From contig CAMPAF010000046.1 of assembly GCA_946631535.1 (NCBI GenBank), forward strand, positions 1-12,622: a stretch of 12,622 nucleotides of DNA, written 5' to 3'. The stretch is from an uncultured Verrucomicrobiota bacterium (GTDB lineage Bacteria > Verrucomicrobiota > Kiritimatiellia > RFP12 > UBA1067). Shown in pieces: positions 1 through 6,446 of this stretch. The stretch's first letter is position 1. Every line of letters begins with the position of its first letter. The translations under genes and the position numbers were made by a program. The notes under the pieces are model-generated. The model was not told the DNA's origin, searched no databases, and saw only the letters and a program-made list of their open reading frames with translations.

Positions 1-908
1 ACGACGGGTCGATCAAGATCTGGAAGGAGGCGGGGAAGATGGTGGACCTGACGCCAGACATGGAGACGAAGGCGTCCGGCAAGATAGCTGTGAAGGACTT
101 CGTGCGCGACTACGCCGTTCCGCAGACGACGGAGTTCATCGACAAGTACGACCCCGACATCCTCTGGTTCGACTACGACTGGATGACGTACGCCCACGAG
201 AACGGCACGTACGACATGGTGGCCTACTTCTACAACAAGGCGGAAGGCCGTAAGGAGGTGGCCGTGAACGACCGCTACGGCAAGGCGAGACCCGAGGAGA
301 TCAAGGGGCGGTTCACGAAGAAGCCCCGCAGTTGGCTGCGGACGGTGCGCGGCGACTTCTACACTGACGAGTGGGGAGACACGGAGGAGTGCCTCGATCC
401 GGCGAAGTGGCACCCGTGGGAGTCCAGCTCCGGCATCTCGAAGGCGTACGGCAACCACTGGCAGGAGACGGCCGACATGGTTATGTCCGAGCGCGAGTTC
501 GTGATCCACTTCGCGGACATCGTGGCGCGCGGCGGCAACCTGCTCCTGCTCGTGAACCTCGATCCGCAGGGCGAGATTCCCGCCGTGCAGCGCGAGCGGC
601 TGCTGCAGATCGGCAACTGGCTCAAGCGGTACGGCGAGGCCATCTACGCCACGCGCATCCTCGCCCCGTTCAAGACGGACGCCGTGGACTACACGCAGTC
701 TAAGGACGGCAAGACGGCCTACGCGATCGTCAAGAAGCCTGCGCCGGAAGTGACGCTCGCGTGCGCCGTTCCTGACAACGCGACGGTGTCGATCATCGGC
801 GAGGGAGCGACGCTCAGGTCGGCAAGGACGCCTGACGGGCTCAAGGTGTCCATCCCGCCGGCGTACGCCAACGCCACGATCCCGTTTGCCCTGAAGATTG
901 GCCGATAG
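1..908 (+). CDS. Alpha-L-fucosidase, GH29 (5'-partial)
   Basis: This is the C-terminal part of a GH29 fucosidase, a retaining enzyme that cleaves terminal alpha-L-fucose from glycans. The frame is open to the left edge (first full codon at 3), so the true start and any signal peptide lie outside. The segment DILWFDYDW (codons about 156-182) matches the GH29 nucleophile region; the Asp encoded at 171-173 is the likely nucleophile. Downstream, [15 protein letters not shown] and the stretch ending [20 protein letters not shown] are typical of the end of the GH29 barrel, followed by a C-terminal beta-sandwich of about 85 residues. I did not assign the acid/base Glu, because its position varies between GH29 subfamilies. 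The TAG stop is one base before larB, so the genes are probably co-transcribed. The family call is firm; linkage specificity cannot be read. Confidence 0.9.
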   Translation, partial: DGSIKIWKEAGKMVDLTPDMETKASGKIAVKDFVRDYAVPQTTEFIDKYDPDILWFDYDWMTYAHENGTYDMVAYFYNKAEGRKEVAVNDRYGKARPEEIKGRFTKKPRSWLRTVRGDFYTDEWGDTEECLDPAKWHPWESSSGISKAYGNHWQETADMVMSEREFVIHFADIVARGGNLLLLVNLDPQGEIPAVQRERLLQIGNWLKRYGEAIYATRILAPFKTDAVDYTQSKDGKTAYAIVKKPAPEVTLACAVPDNATVSIIGEGATLRSARTPDGLKVSIPPAYANATIPFALKIGR

Positions 909-909
909 G

Positions 910-1599
910 ATGAGCGCGCAGACAGACACGGACAATCTAGACTTCGCGCGGGTGGATCTTGCGCGCATGCGTCGGCAGGGCGTGCCGGAGGTCGTCTACG
1001 GCGCGGGCAAGACGGCCGAGCAGATAGTCGCGATCCTCGGTTCCCTGCGGAAGCACGGCCAGTTGCCCGCCCTTGCCACGCGCGTGGACGAGGAGAAGGC
1101 CAAGGCCGTTGCGGCGGCGCTGGGCGACGACTTCACATATTTCCCCGTGCCGCGCCTCGGGCGGCTGGGCGCAGCGCGCGCGCCGGACGGCCTTGGTCCG
1201 ATTGCCGTCGCCGCCGCAGGGACAAGCGACCTGCCTGTGGCGGAGGAGGCGGCAGTCACTGCCGAGACGCTGGGCAACGAGGTGACGCGCCTGTACGACG
1301 TCGGGGTGGCCGGCCTGCACCGTCTGCTCGCCTGCACTGACGAGCTCAAGTCGGCCAGCGTGGTCGTGGCCGTGGCCGGCATGGAAGGGGCGCTTGCGAG
1401 CGTGGTTGGCGGACTCGTCTCGTGCCCCGTCATCGCCGTTCCGACCAGCGTCGGGTACGGTGCCTCGTTCGGCGGGATATCGGCGCTGCTTTCGATGCTC
1501 AATTCGTGCGCCGCGGGCATTTCCGTGGTGAACATCGACAACGGCTTCGGCGCGGGCTTCCTCGCGCATCGAATCAACCACATGGGACTCGACAGATGA
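910..1599 (+). CDS. larB: LarB, nickel-pincer cofactor carboxylase
   Basis: LarB belongs to the AIR-carboxylase (PurE-like) family. In the family it carboxylates the pyridinium ring of nicotinic acid adenine dinucleotide and hydrolyses the phosphoanhydride, the first step to the nickel-pincer nucleotide of lactate racemase. The 229-residue protein starts [18 protein letters not shown] after a short N-terminal stretch. It carries [16 protein letters not shown] (from G104), [30 protein letters not shown] and the conserved C-terminal block around LNSCAAG, where Cys200 corresponds to the catalytic Cys of characterised LarB. I chose ATG 910 over the in-frame TTG at 898, because the TTG lies within the fucosidase gene. 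No strong Shine-Dalgarno is visible, which fits translational coupling to the fucosidase stop one base upstream. The stop overlaps larC as ATGA. Confidence 0.95.
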   Translation: MSAQTDTDNLDFARVDLARMRRQGVPEVVYGAGKTAEQIVAILGSLRKHGQLPALATRVDEEKAKAVAAALGDDFTYFPVPRLGRLGAARAPDGLGPIAVAAAGTSDLPVAEEAAVTAETLGNEVTRLYDVGVAGLHRLLACTDELKSASVVVAVAGMEGALASVVGGLVSCPVIAVPTSVGYGASFGGISALLSMLNSCAAGISVVNIDNGFGAGFLAHRINHMGLDR

Positions 1600-2837
1600 A
1601 GACACTCTACATCGACTGTTCGATGGGCGCGGCCGGCGACATGCTTGCCGCCGCGCTCCTGGAGCTTATGCCCGACGCGGACGCCGCGCTCTCGCAACTG
1701 AACGCATTCGGCATCAATGGCGTCGTCTATGCGCGCGAGCGGATGGCGAAGTGCGGCATCATGGGCACGCATCTGTCCGTGAAGGTGCATGGGGAGGAGG
1801 AGGGCCGGGAGGGGAGTGGGTGCCGGGACCACCGGGACCACCGAGACCACCGGGATGACTGGGAGATGCATGGGCACGAACATGGGCATCATGAGCATAA
1901 GAGTCTTGCTCATATTTTGCATCTGGTTGGGCATCTGGCGTTGCCGGAGAAGGTGAAAAGCGATGTTGCGGCCGTGTACCGGCTGCTGGCGGATGCGGAG
2001 AGCCGCGCTCACGGGCGGCCTGTGGGCGAGGTCCATTTCCACGAGGTGGGCGCGCTCGATGCGGTGGCCGACATCGCGGCCGCATGCTGGCTGCTGGCGG
2101 AGCTAGCGCCTGACGAGGTGGTGGTGTCGCCGATCCATGTGGGGTGCGGCACGGTGCGGTGCGCTCACGGCATACTGCCGGTGCCGGCGCCTGCGACGGC
2201 GTTCCTGCTTGAAGGCGTGCCGAGCTATTCGGACGGCGCGGTACAGGGCGAGCTATGCACGCCTACCGGAGCGGCGCTCCTGAAGCACTTCGCGACGCGG
2301 TTCGGGCCGCAGCCGGCCATGTCGGTGAAGGCTGTCGGCTACGGCGCGGGCGCGCGGGAATTCGAAGGGCGCGCGAACCTGCTGAGGGCATCGCTTGGCG
2401 AGAGCGTCGCGGGCGGAGACGCGGACGAGGTGTTCGAGCTCGCCTGCAACATCGACGACATGACGGGCGAGGAGATCGCCTTCGCGTGCGAGCGGCTGTT
2501 CGCCGCAGGCGCGAAGGACGTTGTGACGATCCCGATGACGATGAAGAAGGGGCGCCCGGGCGTGATGATCCAGGCGCTGTGCGCGGTGACGGATCACGAC
2601 GCGCTCGTGGCCGCAATGTTCCGCCACACGACGACGCTCGGCATCCGCGAGACGCGCTGCAGGCGTCAGGTGCTGGCGCGCCGCGAAGAGACGGTGGCTC
2701 TTCCCGGCGGCACGACGGTACGGCGCAAGGTTTCCGAGGGATACGGCGTGCGCCGCGCTAAGCTAGAGTTCGACGACGTGGCCGCCGCCGCGCGCGCTGC
2801 CGACCTGCCGATCAGGGACGTCGCGGGTGATTTTTGA
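1596..2837 (+). CDS. larC: LarC, nickel insertion protein (single-ORF form)
   Basis: LarC is the CTP-dependent nickel insertase (cyclometallase) that completes the nickel-pincer nucleotide. The 413-residue protein begins [20 protein letters not shown], the family N-terminus. It has a low-complexity acidic/His-rich loop at about residues 63-105, the [16 protein letters not shown] motif (E145 onwards), a block with LPVPAPAT and [11 protein letters not shown], and a LarC2 domain starting near the NIDDM motif (285-289) with [16 protein letters not shown] 1596 overlaps the larB stop in ATGA, so translation is probably coupled. Unlike Lactiplantibacillus plantarum, where larC is split and joined by programmed frameshifting, both domains lie here in one frame. 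Part of the loop is a 9-base DNA tandem repeat (three RDH triplets) followed by a His cluster, plausibly binding Ni. No larE or larA is in the window. Confidence 0.95.
   Translation: MKTLYIDCSMGAAGDMLAAALLELMPDADAALSQLNAFGINGVVYARERMAKCGIMGTHLSVKVHGEEEGREGSGCRDHRDHRDHRDDWEMHGHEHGHHEHKSLAHILHLVGHLALPEKVKSDVAAVYRLLADAESRAHGRPVGEVHFHEVGALDAVADIAAACWLLAELAPDEVVVSPIHVGCGTVRCAHGILPVPAPATAFLLEGVPSYSDGAVQGELCTPTGAALLKHFATRFGPQPAMSVKAVGYGAGAREFEGRANLLRASLGESVAGGDADEVFELACNIDDMTGEEIAFACERLFAAGAKDVVTIPMTMKKGRPGVMIQALCAVTDHDALVAAMFRHTTTLGIRETRCRRQVLARREETVALPGGTTVRRKVSEGYGVRRAKLEFDDVAAAARAADLPIRDVAGDF
1825..1860 (+). repeat. 9-base tandem repeat inside larC
   Basis: Four consecutive 9-base units lie at 1825, 1834, 1843 and 1852. 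The first two are GGGACCACC, the third differs by one base, and the fourth is degenerate. In the larC frame they encode three RDH triplets followed by RDD, at the start of the His-rich loop. Because the unit is a multiple of three, gain or loss of a unit keeps the frame. Confidence 0.85.
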
Positions 2838-2843
2838 TATACT
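2838..2843 (+). promoter_or_regulatory. Possible -10 box (TATACT) before rbsK
   Basis: TATACT starts on the base after the larC stop, 38 bases before the ribokinase ATG. It stands in a short AT-rich patch in otherwise GC-rich DNA. No good TTGACA-like -35 lies 16-18 bases upstream, inside larC. It could give the rbsK/transporter pair its own transcription in addition to read-through from larC. Confidence 0.35.
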
Positions 2844-2881
2844 GCTGGCGTCAAATCTCAACCGAAGGAAGAAAACAGACC

Positions 2882-3805
2882 ATGGCGAAGATCGTAGTAA
2901 TCGGTAGCACGAACACCGACATGGTGGTGCGGTCTGCCCGCATCCCCGTGCCAGGCGAGACAGTCACCGGCGGCACGTTCCTGCTGAACCCTGGCGGGAA
3001 GGGTGCAAACCAGGCCGTTGCCTGCGCGCGACTTGGCGGCGAGACGACGTTCGTCGCAAAGGTCGGAGACGACGCGTTCGGGCGCGAGACGGGTCCGCGC
3101 CTCGCGAAGGACGGAATAGACGCGCGCCTGCTCGTCGATCCGGAGGCGGCGAGCGGCGTGGCCCTCATCCTCGTTGATGCGGAAGGCCGCAACTGCATTT
3201 CCGTTGCGCCTGGCGCAAACGCGACGCTTGCGCCGTCGGACCTCGAGCCGATGCGCGGAGAGATCGAGGGAGTGGCCGCGCTCGTGATGCAGCTGGAGAC
3301 GCCTATCGAGACCGTGGCGTGGGCGATGAAGGTCGCCAGTGCGGCGGGCGTGACGACGGTACTGAATCCGGCGCCTGCGGCGGAGCTGCCGGCCGACATC
3401 TACGCCGACCTCGACTGGATCACGCCTAACGAGACGGAGGCGAAGCTCCTCACAGGCGTGGATGTGACGGATGCGGCGTCGGCGAAGGACGCTGCCGCCG
3501 TGCTGCATGCGCGCGGGGTGAAGGGCGTGGTGGTCACGCTCGGCGCGCAGGGCGCGTTCTGGTCCGAAGGTGGCCGCTGCGGCAGCGTGCCCGCATGCCC
3601 TGTGAAGGCCGTGGACACGGTCGCCGCCGGAGACACGTTCAACGGCGCATTCGCGGTGGCGCTTACCGAAGGGCGTTCTGTGGAGGATGCGGTGAAATTC
3701 GCCGTCAAGGCGTCCGCCATCGCCGTCACGCGCCCTGGCGCGCAATCATCTGTTCCGCACCGTTCTGAAGTGGCGGCGGATGGAACCGCCACCGCAAAAC
3801 CATGA
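2882..3805 (+). CDS. rbsK: Ribokinase (PfkB family)
   Basis: The product would phosphorylate D-ribose to ribose 5-phosphate with ATP in the cytoplasm. The 307-residue protein (E. coli RbsK is 309) begins MAKIVVIGSTNTDMVVRSAR. It carries PfkB signature 1 as NPGGKGANQAVACARLGG, NPAPAAELP before the ITPNETEAKLLTG block, GVKGVVVTLGAQGAF, and signature 2 DTVAAGDTFNGAFAVAL with the catalytic base Asp251. ATG 2882 is preceded by the purine-rich AAGGAAG about 10 bases upstream, so I prefer it to the in-frame TTG at 2834, which overlaps the larC stop. A 44-base gap separates it from larC and another 44 bases from the sugar transporter, which probably forms a uptake/phosphorylation pair with it. Related PfkB kinases with other sugar substrates cannot be excluded, but the motifs read as ribokinase. 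Confidence 0.9.
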   Translation: MAKIVVIGSTNTDMVVRSARIPVPGETVTGGTFLLNPGGKGANQAVACARLGGETTFVAKVGDDAFGRETGPRLAKDGIDARLLVDPEAASGVALILVDAEGRNCISVAPGANATLAPSDLEPMRGEIEGVAALVMQLETPIETVAWAMKVASAAGVTTVLNPAPAAELPADIYADLDWITPNETEAKLLTGVDVTDAASAKDAAAVLHARGVKGVVVTLGAQGAFWSEGGRCGSVPACPVKAVDTVAAGDTFNGAFAVALTEGRSVEDAVKFAVKASAIAVTRPGAQSSVPHRSEVAADGTATAKP

Positions 3806-3849
3806 TATGCCGAATCATTTAACTTCACCAAATACCAAGGAGAAATGAC

Positions 3850-4860
3850 ATGTGCTTTGTAGATAACTATTCGCTTGCCGTTGCGTTCTGCGTCGTCACC
3901 ATGTTCTGCTGGGGCAGCTGGGGGAACACCCAGAAGCTCGCTGGCAAGACGTGGCGCTACGAGCTGTTCTACTGGGACTACGTGCTGGGCGTGCTGCTGT
4001 TCGCGCTCGTCTCGGGCTTGACCTTCGGCAGCTTCGGCGGTGCGCCTGAGTGGGGTTTCGTGGCCAACCTGAAGCAGGCGTCGGCCGCCAATCTAGGCAG
4101 CGCATTCCTTGGCGGCATCGTGTTCAATGCCGCGAACATCCTGCTGGCGGCGGCGATCGCCGTGGCGGGCATGAGCGTGGCGTTCCCCGTGGGCATCGGC
4201 CTTGCGCTCGTGCTGGGCGTGGTGGTGAACTACATCGGCGCGCCGAAGGGCAACGCGGCGTTCCTCTTCGGCGGCGTCGCGCTCATCTCTGCGGCGATCG
4301 TCGCCAACGCCTGGGCGTACAAGCTCAAGGAGGCCGGCAACCAGAAGAAGGTGCCGGTGAAGGGCATAGTGCTCTCCATCGCCTGCGGCGTCCTGATGGC
4401 GTTCTTCTACCGGTTCGTGGCTGCGGCGATGGACATGGACTTCACTGCGGCGGCTCCGAAGGCGGGTATGCTCACGCCTTACAGCGCGCTCTTCGTGTTC
4501 GCGCTCGGCGTGTTCGCGTCCACGTTCATCTTCAACGGTATCGCAATGCGGCATCCGGTCGCGGGCGAGCCGATCAACGAGAAGGCGTATTTTAAGGGCG
4601 GGTTCCCCATCCACCTCGTGGGCATCCTCGGCGGTCTCATCTGGGGACTCGGCAACGGTCTCAACCTGGTGGCGGCCGGCAAGGCCGGCGCGGCGATCTC
4701 GTACGGCCTCGGACAGGGCGCGACGCTCGTGTCGGCGCTTTGGGGCATTCTCGTGTGGAAGGAGTTCGCGGGGGCGCCGAAGGCGACGGGCAGACTCAAC
4801 CTGCTGATGTTTGTCCTCTTCCTCGCCGGCCTCGGGCTCATCATCGCGGCGGGAGCGTAG
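3850..4860 (+). CDS. DMT/GRP-type sugar permease (RhaT-like)
   Basis: This is a 336-residue integral membrane protein with about ten hydrophobic segments: roughly 7-25, 40-60, two within 77-127, 137-157, 173-192, 210-232, 250-275, 280-300 and 312-334. The N-terminal motif MFCWGSWGNTQKLAGKTWRY, followed by ELFYWDYVLGVLLF, is characteristic of a GRP/RhaT-like sugar permease branch of the drug/metabolite transporter superfamily that is common in Bacteroides. The expected role is cation-coupled monosaccharide uptake across the inner membrane. The ATG at 3850 has a clear AAGGAG (3837-3842) seven bases upstream. An out-of-frame ATG at 3845 gives only a five-codon ORF. Directly after ribokinase, ribose is the natural guess, but L-rhamnose or L-fucose transport is possible given the fucosidase in the same cluster. 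The substrate is inference. Confidence 0.85.
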   Translation: MCFVDNYSLAVAFCVVTMFCWGSWGNTQKLAGKTWRYELFYWDYVLGVLLFALVSGLTFGSFGGAPEWGFVANLKQASAANLGSAFLGGIVFNAANILLAAAIAVAGMSVAFPVGIGLALVLGVVVNYIGAPKGNAAFLFGGVALISAAIVANAWAYKLKEAGNQKKVPVKGIVLSIACGVLMAFFYRFVAAAMDMDFTAAAPKAGMLTPYSALFVFALGVFASTFIFNGIAMRHPVAGEPINEKAYFKGGFPIHLVGILGGLIWGLGNGLNLVAAGKAGAAISYGLGQGATLVSALWGILVWKEFAGAPKATGRLNLLMFVLFLAGLGLIIAAGA

Positions 4861-4861
4861 T

Positions 4862-4900
4862 TAGTTGGTAGTTGGTAGATGGTAGTTGGTAGTGGCTAGT
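4862..4900 (+). repeat. 7-base tandem repeat after the sugar permease
   Basis: Five consecutive 7-base units begin at 4862, 4869, 4876, 4883 and 4890, with a partial sixth at 4897. The consensus is TAGTTGG; units 1, 2 and 4 are exact, unit 3 has one change (TAGATGG) and unit 5 is diverged (TAGTGGC). The array begins two bases after the transporter stop, and the stop codon itself resembles the start of a unit. Confidence 0.9.
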
Positions 4901-4951
4901 CCGCTGTCCGCGCTGGGCACAGGAATGTAGAAGAATAAGTTTTGCTGAAAA

Positions 4952-5082
4952 GGAAACAACCATGACAACTTATAAAAACAACTTTTGCTATCCGGGCGCA
5001 ACTGCGCCCGGTTTCAAGAGCGCCGCGCGGTTGCGCGGCGAGAAAGAAGATGTTGTTTTTACAAGTTGTTCCTGTTGTTTCC
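4952..5082. repeat. 131-base palindromic element with two internal hairpins
   Basis: Two 31-base arms at 4952-4982 and 5052-5082 are inverted copies with 26 of 31 matches, plus one G-U pair if transcribed. The arms are AT-rich and end in GGAAACAAC / GTTGTTTCC. Between them lie two perfect 8-bp GC-only hairpins: CCGGGCGC with loop AACT (4992-5011), and CGCCGCGC with loop GGTT (5021-5040). The whole would fold as a long stem closed over two short hairpins. AAAA directly flanks both ends (4948-4951 and 5083-5086), a weak candidate for a target-site duplication. Neither GC hairpin is followed by a T-run, so this is not a standard intrinsic terminator. It resembles REP/MITE-like palindromic repeats; whether it recurs in the genome is unknown. 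Confidence 0.85.
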
Positions 5083-5096
5083 AAAAGAACTTATAG
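4962..5096 (+). CDS. Small ORF of 44 codons inside the palindrome (hypothetical)
   Basis: An ATG at 4962 opens a 44-residue frame ending at TAG 5094-5096. AAGGA (4950-4954) lies seven bases upstream, a better Shine-Dalgarno than that of thiC. The peptide starts MTTYKNNFCYPGATAPGF, has a basic middle (SAARLRG), and ends VVFTSCSCCFQKNL with three Cys in four residues. There is no signal peptide or membrane segment and I recognise no family. The start codon lies in the left palindrome arm and the Cys codons in the right arm, so the coding potential may simply follow from the palindrome. It could be a leader peptide for thiC, a small metal-binding peptide, or chance. The opposite strand encodes a similar-looking peptide, described as a finding. 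Confidence 0.3.
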   Translation: MTTYKNNFCYPGATAPGFKSAARLRGEKEDVVFTSCSCCFQKNL

Positions 5097-5135
5097 GCAA
5101 GTGAAAGTTGTTTTAGAAACAAGAAACGGAATGAT

Positions 5136-6440
5136 ATGACACAGCTTGAAGCGGCCCGGAAGGGCCTTGTGACCGATGCGATGAAGACTGTCGCGGCGGA
5201 GGAGAATGTCGCCGAGGAGATCGTGCGTGCCTCAGTGGCGGAAGGCACTGCCGTCATCCCGCTCAATCCCGCGCACGCGAACTGCCAGCCCGTGGGAGTG
5301 GGGCGGATGTTCACGACGAAGATAAACGCGAACCTCGGCCGCAGCGTGACTCACTCGGGGAAGGGCGACGAGCTTGAGAAGCTCGCGATCGCGCTCAAGG
5401 CGGGTGCGGACTTCGTGATGGACCTTTCAGTGGGAGAGGACGTGAAGTCGATCCGCCAGGGGATGCTCGACGCGAGCCCCAAGCCGCTCGGCACCGTGCC
5501 CGTGTACGAGACGATCAGCCGCCTCAAGGGCGACATCCCGCACATGGATCCATCGCTTCTTCTCGATGTCATCCGCGAGCAGGCGGAGCAGGGCGTCGAC
5601 TTCATGACGCTCCACGCGGGCCTGCTCCTGAAGCAGATACCCGCCGCGATGAAGCGCAAGATGGGCATCGTGAGCCGCGGCGGCTCCATCATGGCCGAAT
5701 GGATGATGGAGAACCAGGCGGAGAACCCGCTCTACACGCGCTGGGACGAGGTGATGGACATCCTGGCGGAGCACGACGTGACCGTGTCGCTCGGCGACGG
5801 GATGCGTCCGGGATGCCTCGCTGACGCGTCGGACGCGGCGCAGTTCGGCGAGCTGGACGTGCTTGGCGAGCTCGTGGACCGCTGCCGTGCGTGCGGCGTG
5901 CAGGTGATGGTGGAGGGGCCGGGGCATGTGCCGTTCGACCAGATCAAGATGAACATGGAGCGTGAGCAGGCGTGCTGCAAGGGCGCTCCGTTCTACGTGC
6001 TCGGGCCGGTCGTCACCGACATTGCGCCAGGCTACGACCACATCGTGAGCTCTATCGGCGCGACGGCGGCAGCGACATACGGCGCTTCGCTCCTCTGCTA
6101 CGTCACACCCGCCGAGCACCTCGGCCTGCCAGACGGAGACGAGGTGCATCGCGGCTGCATAGCCTACAAGATCGCCGCCCACGCGGGCGATGTGGCGCGC
6201 GGTCTCCCCGGTGCGCGCGCCCGCGACGACGCGATGGCCGACGCGCGCGCGGCGTTCGACTGGGACCGGCAGTTCTCGCTCTGTCTCGACCCTGAGCGTG
6301 CGAAGTCGCGTTGGCTCAAGACGCGCGCGTTCACGGACGAGGCGCACACGGACGACCACTGCTCCATGTGCGGCAAGGAGTTCTGCGCAGTGCGCACCTC
6401 CCGCCGCATCCGCGAGCTGGCCGCCTCCACCGAACAGTAA
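5136..6440 (+). CDS. thiC: Phosphomethylpyrimidine synthase ThiC (short form)
   Basis: ThiC is a radical-SAM enzyme that rearranges 5-aminoimidazole ribotide into 4-amino-5-hydroxymethyl-2-methylpyrimidine phosphate, the pyrimidine half of thiamine. The 434-residue protein is the short form without the N-terminal extension of the 631-residue E. coli enzyme. Conserved blocks include NPAHANCQPVGVGRMFTTKINANLG, MDLSVGEDVKSIRQGM, VEGPGHVPFDQIKMNM, GPVVTDIAPGYDHI and YVTPAEHLGLPD. The C-terminal [4Fe-4S] ligand motif is CSMCGKEFC (CX2CX4C; C409, C412, C417), complete and in the expected place. The ATG follows only a weak ACGGA. No other thi genes are adjacent. The gene converges with the GH2 gene, with six bases between stops. 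Confidence 0.97.
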   Translation: MTQLEAARKGLVTDAMKTVAAEENVAEEIVRASVAEGTAVIPLNPAHANCQPVGVGRMFTTKINANLGRSVTHSGKGDELEKLAIALKAGADFVMDLSVGEDVKSIRQGMLDASPKPLGTVPVYETISRLKGDIPHMDPSLLLDVIREQAEQGVDFMTLHAGLLLKQIPAAMKRKMGIVSRGGSIMAEWMMENQAENPLYTRWDEVMDILAEHDVTVSLGDGMRPGCLADASDAAQFGELDVLGELVDRCRACGVQVMVEGPGHVPFDQIKMNMEREQACCKGAPFYVLGPVVTDIAPGYDHIVSSIGATAAATYGASLLCYVTPAEHLGLPDGDEVHRGCIAYKIAAHAGDVARGLPGARARDDAMADARAAFDWDRQFSLCLDPERAKSRWLKTRAFTDEAHTDDHCSMCGKEFCAVRTSRRIRELAASTEQ

Positions 6441-6446
6441 GCGGAC

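Larger units (their letters stand above)
4901..5135 (+). other. Intergenic region and leader before thiC
   Basis: This non-coding stretch completes the 275-base gap between the sugar permease and thiC. It contains the palindrome at 4952-5082 and a small ORF at 4962-5096, described separately. I searched by eye for the TPP riboswitch core (CTGAGA, and the GGATAATGCCAG-like pyrophosphate arm) and did not find it. AT-rich hexamers at 4971 (TATAAA) and 5092 (TATAGG) could serve as -10 elements, without convincing -35 partners. The thiC ribosome binding site is weak (ACGGA at 5126-5130). Confidence 0.6.

Noticed and set aside
1422..1595. Upstream extension of the larC frame
   Set aside because: The extra N-terminus lies entirely inside larB, is Arg-rich, and precedes the conserved LarC N-terminus [16 protein letters not shown], which has its own ATG in an ATGA overlap.
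1596..2837. Programmed frameshift in larC
   Set aside because: Both LarC domains are in a single uninterrupted frame, so no frameshift is needed.
4862..4900. CRISPR array
   Set aside because: Units are 7 bases, head to tail with no spacers, and no cas genes are present. The 8- and 9-base arrays fail for the same reason.
5021..5051. Intrinsic terminator at the second GC hairpin
   Set aside because: The 8-bp stem is followed by AGAAAGAAGAT, not a T-run, on the plus strand; on the minus strand the bases after the stem are mixed too.
4896..5084. 62-codon minus-strand frame through the palindrome as a gene
   Set aside because: Its only start is a TTG with no Shine-Dalgarno; its resemblance to the plus-strand small ORF is explained by the inverted repeat. 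It is kept only as part of a finding.
4861..5135. TPP riboswitch before thiC
   Set aside because: Expected from family knowledge, but no CTGAGA or pyrophosphate-arm sequence could be found by eye.
5427..6359. 310-codon minus-strand open frame across thiC
   Set aside because: Antisense shadow: no recognisable domain, Val/His/Arg-rich composition, and thiC on the other strand has all family motifs.
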